A DNA stretch of 54,240 bases from Polyangium sp. 15x6 (lineage in GTDB: Bacteria; Myxococcota_A; Polyangia; Polyangiales; Polyangiaceae). A model generated the notes under the pieces. That model saw only the letters and a program-made list of their open reading frames with translations. It ran no database searches and was not told where the DNA came from. Where the stretch lies: contig NZ_JASBQE010000085.1 in the NCBI RefSeq assembly GCF_029960785.1, positions 1-54,240 on the forward strand. The letters run 5' to 3'. Of this stretch, positions 44,334-52,438 are shown one piece after another. Position numbers and translations under genes: made by a program. The first letter of the stretch is position 1. Each line of letters begins with the position of its first letter.

Positions 44334-45779
44334 TCAGTTCGAGCCTTGATCGTTGTCGTCGATGGTCCGGAGGCGTACGCAGGCTTTCGTGGACGGCACG
44401 GTCGCTTTCACGCACCCCTGCGTCTGGCACACGAGATCGTCCGAGCAGCGCGTCTCGACGGTCCAGTTCAGCGAGCCTCCCGAGAAATTGCGGAGCGTGC
44501 CCGTGACGGCGTCGAGCGTCTCGCCCTTGTGCCCCGTCGGATCGAAGCTCGCCGCGGTGCCGGTCTGGATCTGGATCTGCGTGTTCCCTTTGAAGACCTT
44601 GTAATTGCCGCGCGCCGAATACGAGGTCCACTCGGTACACTCGGGATCCGCGGAGCAGGCGTCCGAACACGCGCCCTCGGCCTGGCTCGCGAAATCGACC
44701 TGGCCGTCGCCGTTGAGATCACAATTCGAGTGATCCGCGTCCGGAACGTTGTCGACCACGGGCTTCGGGCCGAACTTCGTGGCCACACGGAACCCCTCGA
44801 TCCGCACGAGGCCGGATTCGAGTTTTTCCATCGCGTCCGCGTTCCCGATCGTGGCGTCGTCGAGCACGGCCGGATCCGGCACCTCGCACGTGTCCTCGCC
44901 CTCGAGCGGATAACTCACGACGTACGAGGGGAACGAGAGCTCCGTGAAGCCGAAGAACTCGACCACGGTGCCCGTCAGGAACGTCACGCGGTCGCAGACG
45001 CGCATGCCCGGCGGCGTGGAGAAATTGAACGCGAAGATGTGGTTGTACCCCGTCGCCTGCTCCGACAGGTCCGTCACGTAAAAGCCGTCGCTCGCGACGC
45101 GCGTCACGACGAGCGGCTTCGGCCGGTGGGTATTGATCTCGATGGCCTCGTAAGGGAACGGCGTCGCCGCGCCGAGGCCCTGGATGTCGCTGATGCGCGG
45201 CAGCTCGTAATGCACGGGCGGCGAGATGCCGGCCGCGAACGTGCCCACGTCCTCGTTGTCGTCGTCCGCGAACGCGCAGCCGGGATCGGCGGGGAAATCG
45301 ATGAGCACGTCGCCATCGTCGTCCTTGCCGTTCGAGCAGGCGGGCTTGTCCGCGAGGGGCACGGGCGCATACCCGAGGTCCTCGATCCAGAGCCGCGCCG
45401 GGCCATACACGGCCGTCACCGTGGCGACGCCCTGCGCCTTGCCGCCCACCATCTTGATGTTCCGGCCCGCCGCGCCCTCGCCCGTGACGCCGAGGACGGT
45501 GCCCGGCTCGACGCTGACCCGCACCGTGCCATTGAAATCGACCGGCTCACCATAAGGCGAGCGCGCCTCGATCTCGAACGCCCACGTATCCTCGCGGTCC
45601 CCGCGGTTCGCGGGCAGCGGCGTGTCGTCCGAGGGCGCGTTCGCGCCGTTCACCTGCGTGATCACCACGCGGAACGTCGACGCGCCGCTCGGCAGCGGGA
45701 CCTGATCGGTACAGCCGGCGAGCGCGAGGAGCGAGGCGAGGCCGAGAGTTGCCCTCTGCGTAGCGGTGGAAAGCTTCAT
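44334..45779 (-). CDS. Lipoprotein with Asp-rich Cys module
   Basis: 481 residues; ATG 45779 overlaps the upstream stop (ATGA). Lipobox ALAGC (Cys23). Beta-rich N-terminal domain (FRVVITQVNG, DTWAFEIEARSPYGEPVDFN), an Asp-rich Cys module (ACSNGKDDDGDVLIDFPADP, GCAFADDDNED) that probably binds calcium, then a long region with scattered Cys pairs (CDLNGDGQVDFASQ, CSDACSADPECTEW) and a candidate OB-like segment (YNHIFAFNFSTPPGMRVCDR, VTFLTGTVVEFFGFTEL). It is translationally coupled to the 5'-nucleotidase-family gene and followed by an outer-membrane protein gene. An export or surface-attachment partner role is likely, but the family is not recognised. Confidence 0.8.
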   Translation of the reverse strand: MKLSTATQRATLGLASLLALAGCTDQVPLPSGASTFRVVITQVNGANAPSDDTPLPANRGDREDTWAFEIEARSPYGEPVDFNGTVRVSVEPGTVLGVTGEGAAGRNIKMVGGKAQGVATVTAVYGPARLWIEDLGYAPVPLADKPACSNGKDDDGDVLIDFPADPGCAFADDDNEDVGTFAAGISPPVHYELPRISDIQGLGAATPFPYEAIEINTHRPKPLVVTRVASDGFYVTDLSEQATGYNHIFAFNFSTPPGMRVCDRVTFLTGTVVEFFGFTELSFPSYVVSYPLEGEDTCEVPDPAVLDDATIGNADAMEKLESGLVRIEGFRVATKFGPKPVVDNVPDADHSNCDLNGDGQVDFASQAEGACSDACSADPECTEWTSYSARGNYKVFKGNTQIQIQTGTAASFDPTGHKGETLDAVTGTLRNFSGGSLNWTVETRCSDDLVCQTQGCVKATVPSTKACVRLRTIDDNDQGSN

Positions 45780-48067
45780 TGCCCGACCATCCGGATGCGA
45801 CCATCGGAGAAGTTTCCGATGTAACGATCCACGCAAGCGAGGAACTTGCAGGTCTCGCCCGCCGTCCGGCAGGGCGCGAGACCTTGCTCGCATTCTCGCT
45901 CGACCGCGGCGGTCGGCGCATTCTCGCAGACCGACCGCTGGAACGCCGCGATGTCGTTGCGGCAGGCGCGGAGCACGCACGTCCCGCTCGAGCAGGGGCG
46001 GGCCGGGTCGGAGCTGCAGATGTCGCCCTCGATGACGGACTCGGGGCAGGCGCAGACGAAGTCCTTGTCGAGCTTCTCGCAATCGGCGTCGACCTTGCAG
46101 CCGATGGGCTCGTCGTGGTCACACACGCCGTCGTTCGTGCACGTGGCGGCGAGCCCGAGGAGCGAGGAGCACTCGTCCGATTGCGTGCCGTTGCCGTTCT
46201 GATCGGCGGGGCAGGGGGGCCGGATCGTGCAGGGGTCGCCGGCGCGGATGTAATCGATGAGCGCGTCGCGCTGCTGGATCTGCGTGTCGAACTGCGTCGT
46301 GTTGCGCTGCAGGACGCGGAAGCCGCTGCCGCCGGCCGCGAGGTAGTTCGACGTGGCGAGCTCGTAGCTCGCGAGCGAGTCGAACGGCTGCCAGCAGACG
46401 CCGCCCTCGACGTCGCAGCTCCCGAGGCCCTTGTCGGGGCATTGCGCGTCGCTCGTGCAGGGGACCTTGGGGTTTCGCGCGCCGATGTAGATGTTCGTCG
46501 CGACGCCGGGCGGGCTGTCGGGCGTCTTCTGCTGCGTGCAATCGACCACGATGCGGGCGCCCGCGATCTGCACCTGCGAGACGCAGCCGCGGCCCGCGGA
46601 CCTGCGCGCCACGAAATCGAAGAGGTCCTGCACCTCGACGCCCGAGAGCTGCATCTTCGAGATCGAGTTGTCGAACGGGAAGATGTTGTACATCTGCTCG
46701 ACGGTCACCGGCCCGGGCACGAGATCGGCGCGAATACCCGTGGTGTTCGTCAGCGAGAAATCGGTCTGCACGCCGAGGCGCAGCCACATCGCGGTGGAGA
46801 TCATGTTGCCGAGCGGAGAATCGCCGCCGCTCGTGGAGAAGCGCCGCGACCCGTCGCGCGCATATCCCACGAGCAGCTCGAGGTTCGCCAGCGCGTCGAG
46901 GCTCTGCGAATAAGGCTCGAGCGTGGCGAGCACGAGCGGATCCTCGGGCACGTCCTCGGTGACGGGGAAGAGGCGGTAATCGTTGGAGATGACCTCGAAC
47001 CCGTTCGCCGGGTCGTATTCGGACTCGCCGCCGTTCTCGCCGGGGAAATCGACCGGGTCGTTGGAGAGGACGAGGTCGAGCCGGCCGACGTACTTGGCGA
47101 AGGCGCCGGAGTGGGCGAGGACGACATCGCGCGGCCGGCAATACCTGCGGATCTTGCCGCCGCCCGCGTTCGGGTCGTTCAGCTCGATGTAGTAGCTGTT
47201 CACCTCGGCGTCGTAATTGGCCGAGCAATCCCGCACCCGCTTCGGCGGCTGGAGCACGATGTGGTTGTGCCCGCCGAGCACGACGTCGATGCCCGTCGTA
47301 TTCTGGATCATGCGCTCGTCGACCTCGAGGCCGAGGTGCGTGACGAAGACGACGACGTCGACGATGGGGCGGAGCAGGTCGGTGTAGAACTGGGCGACCT
47401 CGACGGTGTTGAGCGGGGTGATCCCGAGCCGGTTCGGCGCGTCGAAGATCGAGGTCATGCTCGACAGGTTGCCCATGCCGATGAGGCCGACGCGCAGGCC
47501 GTCGAGGTGGTAGACGGTGTAGGGCTGGAGGACGGCGCCGAGGGGCGAGGCGCCGGGCTGCGCGGGGTCTTCGAGCAGGTAATTGGCGGCGAGGACAGGG
47601 AAGCTCGCCCAGTTCTGGAGCTGGATGCCGAGGTTCAAGGCGCCGCGGTCGAACTCGTGGTTCGCCACGAGCATCGCGTCGGCGCCCATGGCGCTGAGGG
47701 CGCGAATCTCGGCCTCGCCGGAGAAGAAGTTGAAGACGGGCGCGCCCTGGAAGCAGTCGCCGCCGTCGACGTGGAGGACGCGCGAGGCGCGCGCCCGTTC
47801 CCTGCCGACGATATGCGAGATCCGTGCAGCGCCGCCGACGTTGGCGATGCTGAGCGCCTCACCGAGCCCGAGCCCGGAGTCGACCTGTCCGAGCTGGAGG
47901 TTGTACGGATAGAGGCGCGAGTGGATGTCGGAGGTGTGGATCAGGGTCAGATGGGTCTGACCCTTGAGCCGTGGGGTGGGCGCGGACTCTTCACAGCCCG
48001 AGCCCAGGGCCAAGGTCGCGACGAGGGGGGCGGCCAGGAGGGGAGCCAAGAAGCGTCGGAAGCGCAT
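45776..48067 (-). CDS. 5'-nucleotidase/metallophosphoesterase-family lipoprotein
   Basis: 763 residues from ATG 48067; lipobox-like ALGSGC (Cys25). Metallophosphatase domain at about 38-340 with the metal motifs LIHTSDIHSRLYP (D-x-H), VDGGDCFQGAP (GGD), VANHEFDRG (NHEFD) and VVLGGHNHIVLQ (GHNH). The 5'-nucleotidase C-terminal domain (about 395-600) has GDSPLGNMISTAMWLR, TNTTGIRADLVPGPVTVEQM, NIFPFDNSISKMQLSG and ATSNYLAAGGSGF. A C-terminal extension of about 120 residues has many regularly spaced Cys (CTNDGVCDHDEPIGCK, CSSDPARPCSSGTCVL). UshA-type enzymes hydrolyse nucleotides or other phosphoesters outside the cytoplasm, which suits phosphate scavenging. Head of a probable four-gene operon to 41388. 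Confidence 0.93.
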   Translation of the reverse strand: MRFRRFLAPLLAAPLVATLALGSGCEESAPTPRLKGQTHLTLIHTSDIHSRLYPYNLQLGQVDSGLGLGEALSIANVGGAARISHIVGRERARASRVLHVDGGDCFQGAPVFNFFSGEAEIRALSAMGADAMLVANHEFDRGALNLGIQLQNWASFPVLAANYLLEDPAQPGASPLGAVLQPYTVYHLDGLRVGLIGMGNLSSMTSIFDAPNRLGITPLNTVEVAQFYTDLLRPIVDVVVFVTHLGLEVDERMIQNTTGIDVVLGGHNHIVLQPPKRVRDCSANYDAEVNSYYIELNDPNAGGGKIRRYCRPRDVVLAHSGAFAKYVGRLDLVLSNDPVDFPGENGGESEYDPANGFEVISNDYRLFPVTEDVPEDPLVLATLEPYSQSLDALANLELLVGYARDGSRRFSTSGGDSPLGNMISTAMWLRLGVQTDFSLTNTTGIRADLVPGPVTVEQMYNIFPFDNSISKMQLSGVEVQDLFDFVARRSAGRGCVSQVQIAGARIVVDCTQQKTPDSPPGVATNIYIGARNPKVPCTSDAQCPDKGLGSCDVEGGVCWQPFDSLASYELATSNYLAAGGSGFRVLQRNTTQFDTQIQQRDALIDYIRAGDPCTIRPPCPADQNGNGTQSDECSSLLGLAATCTNDGVCDHDEPIGCKVDADCEKLDKDFVCACPESVIEGDICSSDPARPCSSGTCVLRACRNDIAAFQRSVCENAPTAAVERECEQGLAPCRTAGETCKFLACVDRYIGNFSDGRIRMVGQ

Positions 48068-48225
48068 CGAGCGGGCGTAACCTAGGCAGGATGCCCCGCG
48101 TGGCTCAAGGGAAAAACGTGGTAGGAGAACACACCACTCGCATGCAGGATCCAGGGTTCGCCCGGATGCCCGCGAAAAACGGGGCGGTTCGAGGTGCCAG
48201 GCCGGAGCCACGCCGCTGTGCGTCG

Positions 48226-48237
48226 TGACGCGCGTCA
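48226..48237. promoter_or_regulatory. TGACGCGCGTCA palindrome
   Basis: A 12-bp perfect palindrome identical to the core of the operator candidate upstream of gdhA (12716-12727), lying 159 bp upstream of the 5'-nucleotidase-family start. A related GACGTCA sits nearby at 48253-48259. Possibly the same regulator acts at both sites; unproven. Confidence 0.35.
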
Positions 48238-48353
48238 GTAAGGAGGAGGCGACGTCACGGAATCGTCACCCGGGAGTGCTTGACAAACGGGGCGGTTTGG
48301 ATCTTGCGAACGGCCGAGGAGGCGGGGAGGGAAGTAAGGAGGCGAGGGAGCGC

Positions 48354-48872
48354 TCAGGCGTGGCTCGGGGCCTTGGCTTCCGTGGCGGGCGCGGGATCGG
48401 TTTCGGTGCGCGCTTGCTTGTTCTTGCGGCGCTGATCGGCGGCCTTCTTCGCGTACCGGGAGCGGTATTCCAGGGTCTTGTTGAAGGCCGCCTGCACGGA
48501 CGGGTCGCCGTGGAGGGCGGTGGCGTCGACGAATCCACCGATGCGGCTGATGTCGGCCTCGCGCGCGTCCTCGTAGTAGACCTCGCTCTCCTGGAGGACT
48601 TCGGCGAGCTTGAGGACGTCCTTCTTGAGCGCCCGGATCTCGTCGAGCGTGGCGGTCTTGTCGACGATCCTCTGCCACATGCTGGTGTGAATGCCGAGCG
48701 TCTCTCCGTACTGCGGGATGGCCTTCGAGAGTTCGTCGAAGACCTCCGGAAAACCAACCTTCTCGCGCTGCGCGCCCGCGAGCTTGCCATTGGCAAGGTC
48801 CACGAGCTTCGGGCGAACATTCGAAACGTCGATGATGCTGGGGCCCATATAGGGAGCGATCGTATCGTTCAT
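48354..48872 (-). CDS. Small helical protein of unknown function
   Basis: 172 residues. The ATG at 48872 has GGAGG six bases upstream, which decides against the slightly longer in-frame start. Mostly helical (PKLVDLANGKLAGAQREKVG, FDELSKAIPQYGETLGIHTS, LDEIRALKKDVLKLAEVLQE, VYYEDAREADISRIGGFVDA) and ending in a Lys/Arg-rich then acidic/Pro tail (RYAKKAADQRRKNKQART). No signal peptide, so cytoplasmic. The helical body, Pro-marked turn (HGDPSV) and basic tail recall the decayed gene at 1292-1890. A repeat-rich region lies immediately upstream. No function assigned. Confidence 0.82.
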   Translation of the reverse strand: MNDTIAPYMGPSIIDVSNVRPKLVDLANGKLAGAQREKVGFPEVFDELSKAIPQYGETLGIHTSMWQRIVDKTATLDEIRALKKDVLKLAEVLQESEVYYEDAREADISRIGGFVDATALHGDPSVQAAFNKTLEYRSRYAKKAADQRRKNKQARTETDPAPATEAKAPSHA

Positions 48873-48999
48873 GAAAACCTCCATGCCCGCACCTCGATGG
48901 AAGGAGCGAGACGTACTGGGGTGAGGGCGGCGTTGAGACGCCCGAGGGCGCGCTGCGATTCGACGGAAATTTGCTGTGTCGGTGTCGCGTCAGGGTCGT

Positions 49000-49620
49000 G
49001 GACGCGGTGGGGGGAATGCGCGGACGCGGTTGGCGAGGTCCAGGAGGCCAGGGAGAATCGCGCGGACGCGGTTACGGAGGTCCAGGGGTCCGGGGGAAAT
49101 CGCGCGGACGCGGTCGCCAAGGGTGAGGACGCGGTTGCCGAGGGGGAGGACGCGGTTGCCAAGGGTGAGGACGCGGTTGTCGAGGGGGAGCGCCCGATGG
49201 AGATCGCTCGGACACCGTTGCCAAGGGTGAGGACGCGGTTACCGAGGGTGCGGAGGCGGTTGCCGAGGGTGCGGAGGCGGTTGCCGAGGGTGCGGAGGCG
49301 ATGGGGAACCGATCGGACAGCGTTGCCAAGGGTGAGGAGGCGATGGGAATCCGCGTGGAGGCGGTTGCCGAGGGTGCGGAGGCGATGGGGAAGCGCGTGG
49401 ACGCGGTTGCCGCGGGCGAGGAGGCGATGGGATTTCGCGCGGTCGCGGTTGGCGAGGGGGAGGACGCGATGGGATCCTCGCGGGCGCGCTTGCCGAGGGA
49501 TCGAACGCGGTTACTGAGGGCTTGGGCGCAGGGGGGGAACCGCTCGGGCGTGGTTGCTGAGGGCTCGGGCGCGGTCGTCGAGGGCGCGGGTGCGGTTGCC
49601 TAGAGCGAGGACGCGGTTGT
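49000..49620. repeat. 21-bp/42-bp degenerate minisatellite
   Basis: A GC-rich tandem array built on 21-bp units like GCGGTTGCCGAGGGTGAGGA, with a 42-bp higher-order form that adds GCGATGGGGAA-type halves. Units around 49250-49310 are nearly identical and the edges are diverged. The plus strand translates to EDAVAKG/EAVAEGA heptads in one frame up to about 49190 and in another frame after it, so no single frame is conserved. I read it as non-coding, or as a decayed coiled-coil repeat gene, not as a live CDS. Confidence 0.7.
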
Positions 49621-50052
49621 CTAGAGCGAGGACGCGATGAGGAGGAGGTGCAGCGGTCAAAGACGGCGGCAACATGTGCAGAAGAAGAAGGAGACCCCCC
49701 ATCACTGGAACAAGGGCACGGCAGCCGAGCAATGCCTGTCCAACTCGGTCGGGGCCTTGCAGCTATTCACCCGTCTGGACGTAGTGCCCAGCACGCAGGC
49801 CGTAAGCGCAAGAGCCCGCATGCAGGCCGTACGCAACGACCTGAGAGGACTCACGCATGAGTGTCGTCACCCCAGTTTCGCGCGGAAACGCACCGCCCGA
49901 GCTTGGGGGCTCGTCCGTCGCTTTCAATAGTGGCTCGTCTCGTTGGCGCCTGGGGCCGCCAGGCTTCCTGTTGACCTGCTAGTAGTAGTCGACCTGCCCG
50001 TAGTAGTAGAGGAGGCGATGACACCTGACGTAGATGGGGATAGTCTGAGGAC
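49621..50052. other. Intergenic region before the ATPase-TOPRIM-DUF262 cassette
   Basis: No supported gene. It contains direct copies of CTAGAGCGAGGACGCG (around 49601 and 49620) and two TAG-triplet runs (around 49980 and 50000) separated by GTCGACCTGCCC. It is visibly less biased in base composition than the pil region and must contain the promoter for the three-gene operon starting at 50053. The stretch 48873-48999, upstream of the repeat array, likewise shows nothing. Confidence 0.5.
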
Positions 50053-51273
50053 ATGTCGCCCCCGACCGCCCTTCTCGTCGCACGTTACCGCGCTTTTGCG
50101 GGCGAGGAGACGCTGCCCCTGCGGCCCCTCACACTACTTTACGGACGCAACAACTCGGGCAAGAGCGCTCTCGCTCGCGCGCTAGCCATCATTGGTGCGT
50201 CCGTGACGGAGGCGGCGAAGGGCGCGCTGGTGACACTACCCGAAATTATCCGCGAGGGCGACTTCACGGACCTGGCTTGGCAAGGGGACGCGGGCGACTA
50301 CACCTTCGACATCGGACTGCGCTGGGACGACGGGGAAGTGCGGGAAGTCCGCTACACGCTTGACGGCGGCTCAGGGCGTCCGTCCTACGTCAAGGAGCTG
50401 CTCCTTCGCGGCGCAGACGGCAGGGTGCTATGGGCCGGGCTCACGCCTCCTGCACCTGGCCGCCCGATGCGCCCCCAAACTGGGCACAGCGGCGGCGAAC
50501 AGCGGCTCGCCGGGCTCGTACCCCTGGACTCGGACGTGCCCGTCTTGCAGGGTCTGGCAGCGCGCATGAAGACCCTCCATGGTCGAGTTCGGTGGATCGA
50601 TGGCGTGCGGGCTCGCCCGGCCCGAGTTGTAAAACGCACCGGGACCGCGCCCGCTAACCTGAGACCTGACGGGTCGAACGCGGCCAGCTTTCTCGTCGAG
50701 CAACCGGAGTTGGTCGAGGAGATCGGGCGGTTCTACGCTGACTTGACCCCTGCTCGGGAGCTGGAGGTCAGGGAGGTGCTCGATTTGGGTCACCGGATCA
50801 CCTTGAACCCCAAGAACCGGGCGAGCTTTCGGATCGATCTTGTGGACACAGGCGAGGGTATGGCGCAGGTGCTGCCCGTGCTGGTGGCTGTGGCATTAGC
50901 GGCGCGGGGGGGGCCTTCCGCCCTGCTCGCGGTGGAGGAGCCGGAGAGCCACCTTCACCCCGACGCACAAGCCGTCCTGGCCCGGTATCTCTGCCGGGTC
51001 GCCGGGAGCGAGAAACCCCCCACGCTCGTCATGGAAACTCATAGCCGAGTGTTTCTCCTGGGGATTCAGCTCGCCGTTGCACAGGGACGACTGCCTTGTG
51101 ATCGCGTCGGATTGGCTTGGGTCGATCAGGACGCGGAAGGGCGTAGCACCATCACGCCCGTGGAACTCTCGCCTTCCGGCCACCCGCGCGAGGGCTGGCC
51201 GATCGCAGCTTTCGCTGAAGATCTTCGTCTGGCCAGCGATCTTGCGCGGCTGGATATTGCGCGAGGCCCCTGA
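50053..51273 (+). CDS. OLD/AAA_21-type ATPase (first gene of the cassette)
   Basis: 406 residues. SMC/ABC-like ATPase: N-terminal strand pair (ALLVARYRAFAGEETLPLRP), Walker A LLYGRNNSGKSALARAL (GRNNSGKS at 31-38), a long insertion (about 70-230), the signature-like DTGEGMAQVLPVLVA (265-279), Walker B LLAVEEPESHLHPDAQ (291-306) and the switch METHSRVFLL (327-336). This is the AAA_21/DUF3696-type core found in OLD-family nucleases and other predicted defence ATPases, here without a fused TOPRIM domain. The next gene starts 2 nt after its stop and supplies a TOPRIM-like domain, so the pair probably forms a split OLD-type complex. Codon usage is less GC3-extreme than in the neighbouring housekeeping genes. 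Confidence 0.9.
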   Translation: MSPPTALLVARYRAFAGEETLPLRPLTLLYGRNNSGKSALARALAIIGASVTEAAKGALVTLPEIIREGDFTDLAWQGDAGDYTFDIGLRWDDGEVREVRYTLDGGSGRPSYVKELLLRGADGRVLWAGLTPPAPGRPMRPQTGHSGGEQRLAGLVPLDSDVPVLQGLAARMKTLHGRVRWIDGVRARPARVVKRTGTAPANLRPDGSNAASFLVEQPELVEEIGRFYADLTPARELEVREVLDLGHRITLNPKNRASFRIDLVDTGEGMAQVLPVLVAVALAARGGPSALLAVEEPESHLHPDAQAVLARYLCRVAGSEKPPTLVMETHSRVFLLGIQLAVAQGRLPCDRVGLAWVDQDAEGRSTITPVELSPSGHPREGWPIAAFAEDLRLASDLARLDIARGP

Positions 51274-51275
51274 AC

Positions 51276-52436
51276 ATGCGCGTCACTCTCGACCGCACGC
51301 TGTTCGACGTGCAATCTCCACCAGAGGCCGTAGCGCTCGTGGACTTACTCAGTACAGCCGTGCGCGATCTCCACGGCCACGCAATGCTGACCGATCCGCC
51401 ATACCTGCCCGGTCAGGACAACGGACCGATCGACGTGTGGCTGAATGGCAGGAATTGGCACGAAGCGCAAGCCTTTCGTACATTGCTGACCAATGGTTTG
51501 CTCACCGCAGCGGGCCCCCGCTCCGCAGGCGTATCCGACTCGTCCTGGCCACGACGATGGCACCTTGCGGGTCCGCTCGAGATCCGCGTGGAGCGCCGAG
51601 GGCAGAGCGATTGGAGGAATCGGGTGCTGACCCTTGCCGACGCCGTCGACTTACTGAGCGAGCCTGTCCATCTAGTTATGGAAAATGCGTGGACGGAACT
51701 TGCCTTCGTGCGGCACCTGGCGGGCCCGACGAATGGCACGACGCTGCAAGCATTGCTGGACCGCCCCGGCCGGGTAGCGACTCATGGTGGAGGATCGGGT
51801 GAAGCCAAAAAGTGGGTCGAGGCCCTGACCGAGAACCCACCGACGTCCAGAACCTGGCGCCGAATGTTACGAACATGGGTGCTTTTCGATAATGATGCTG
51901 GCGATCTGGATGTCCGTCAGCTATCCCGACATGCGATTGCGCTCATTCATGCATGCGAGTCAGTCGTGGCCATCCACGGCGCGGGGCTGTCCTGGGTCTG
52001 CTTGCGCAGAAGGGAACTAGAATCCTACATGCCCGACAGTGCGCTGCATGCGGAGGCGCCCATGGACCGAGTCCCGTTCGTCCAAAAGGTCATCTCATGG
52101 CGCTCTGATCCCTCCTGGGCGCCTTTGGCATGGGCGCTGGATCTGAAAAAGGGGCTCCATGGCGACCTTGTCGAGAGCTTATCCCAGGCAGATCGCACCG
52201 AATTGAAGAATAAAAAGATTCCTCTCCAAGCCCACATGCTCAAGCCCCCCTTTGCGGGACTCTCTCCGGGGGATGTAAGCATCTTGGCGCGCGGGCTGGG
52301 AGAAAAGCTAGGAGAGGCCCTTCGTGCAACACCTGACCGGGCCTGGACGTACCAGTTTCCCGCAGAGTACGACCGCGGTCCTGCAGATCAGGCGCCGCGA
52401 TTCTTGTTCGTACAATCCCTCTTCGATCGGATGTAG
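51276..52436 (+). CDS. Stand-alone TOPRIM/DUF4435-like protein (second gene of the cassette)
   Basis: 386 residues. The N-terminal 125 residues are unrecognised. From about 128 the TOPRIM-like motif order is visible: strand-turn with Glu (VHLVMENAWTELAFVRHL; Glu136/Glu141), the Gly turn THGGGSGE (170-176), the D-x-D motif WVLFDNDAGDLD (Asp205, Asp207), and the RRELESYMPDSAL segment (246-257), equivalent to the RREIENYL element of OLD/DUF4435 TOPRIM proteins. The acidic residues would bind Mg and allow DNA nicking or cleavage. The C-terminal about 130 residues are helical. Flanked by an ATPase gene 2 nt upstream and a DUF262 gene 2 nt downstream. The TOPRIM assignment rests on motif order and spacing, not on a search. 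Confidence 0.72.
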   Translation: MRVTLDRTLFDVQSPPEAVALVDLLSTAVRDLHGHAMLTDPPYLPGQDNGPIDVWLNGRNWHEAQAFRTLLTNGLLTAAGPRSAGVSDSSWPRRWHLAGPLEIRVERRGQSDWRNRVLTLADAVDLLSEPVHLVMENAWTELAFVRHLAGPTNGTTLQALLDRPGRVATHGGGSGEAKKWVEALTENPPTSRTWRRMLRTWVLFDNDAGDLDVRQLSRHAIALIHACESVVAIHGAGLSWVCLRRRELESYMPDSALHAEAPMDRVPFVQKVISWRSDPSWAPLAWALDLKKGLHGDLVESLSQADRTELKNKKIPLQAHMLKPPFAGLSPGDVSILARGLGEKLGEALRATPDRAWTYQFPAEYDRGPADQAPRFLFVQSLFDRM

Positions 52437-52438
52437 CG

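Noticed and set aside
45776-48067. Possible fusion of the 5'-nucleotidase-family protein with a second enzyme because of its long C-terminus
   Set aside because: The extra 120 residues are only Cys-paired EGF-like spacers common in myxobacterial exoproteins; no catalytic motif is visible.
48225-49517. Long plus-strand frame across the small helical gene and the minisatellite
   Set aside because: Its first half is antisense to a gene with a good ribosome binding site and its second half is repeat sequence whose frame is not maintained.
49637-49930. Small plus-strand ORF (about 97 codons) before the cassette
   Set aside because: No ribosome binding site, shadow-like composition and overlap with several alternative frames; no reason to choose it.
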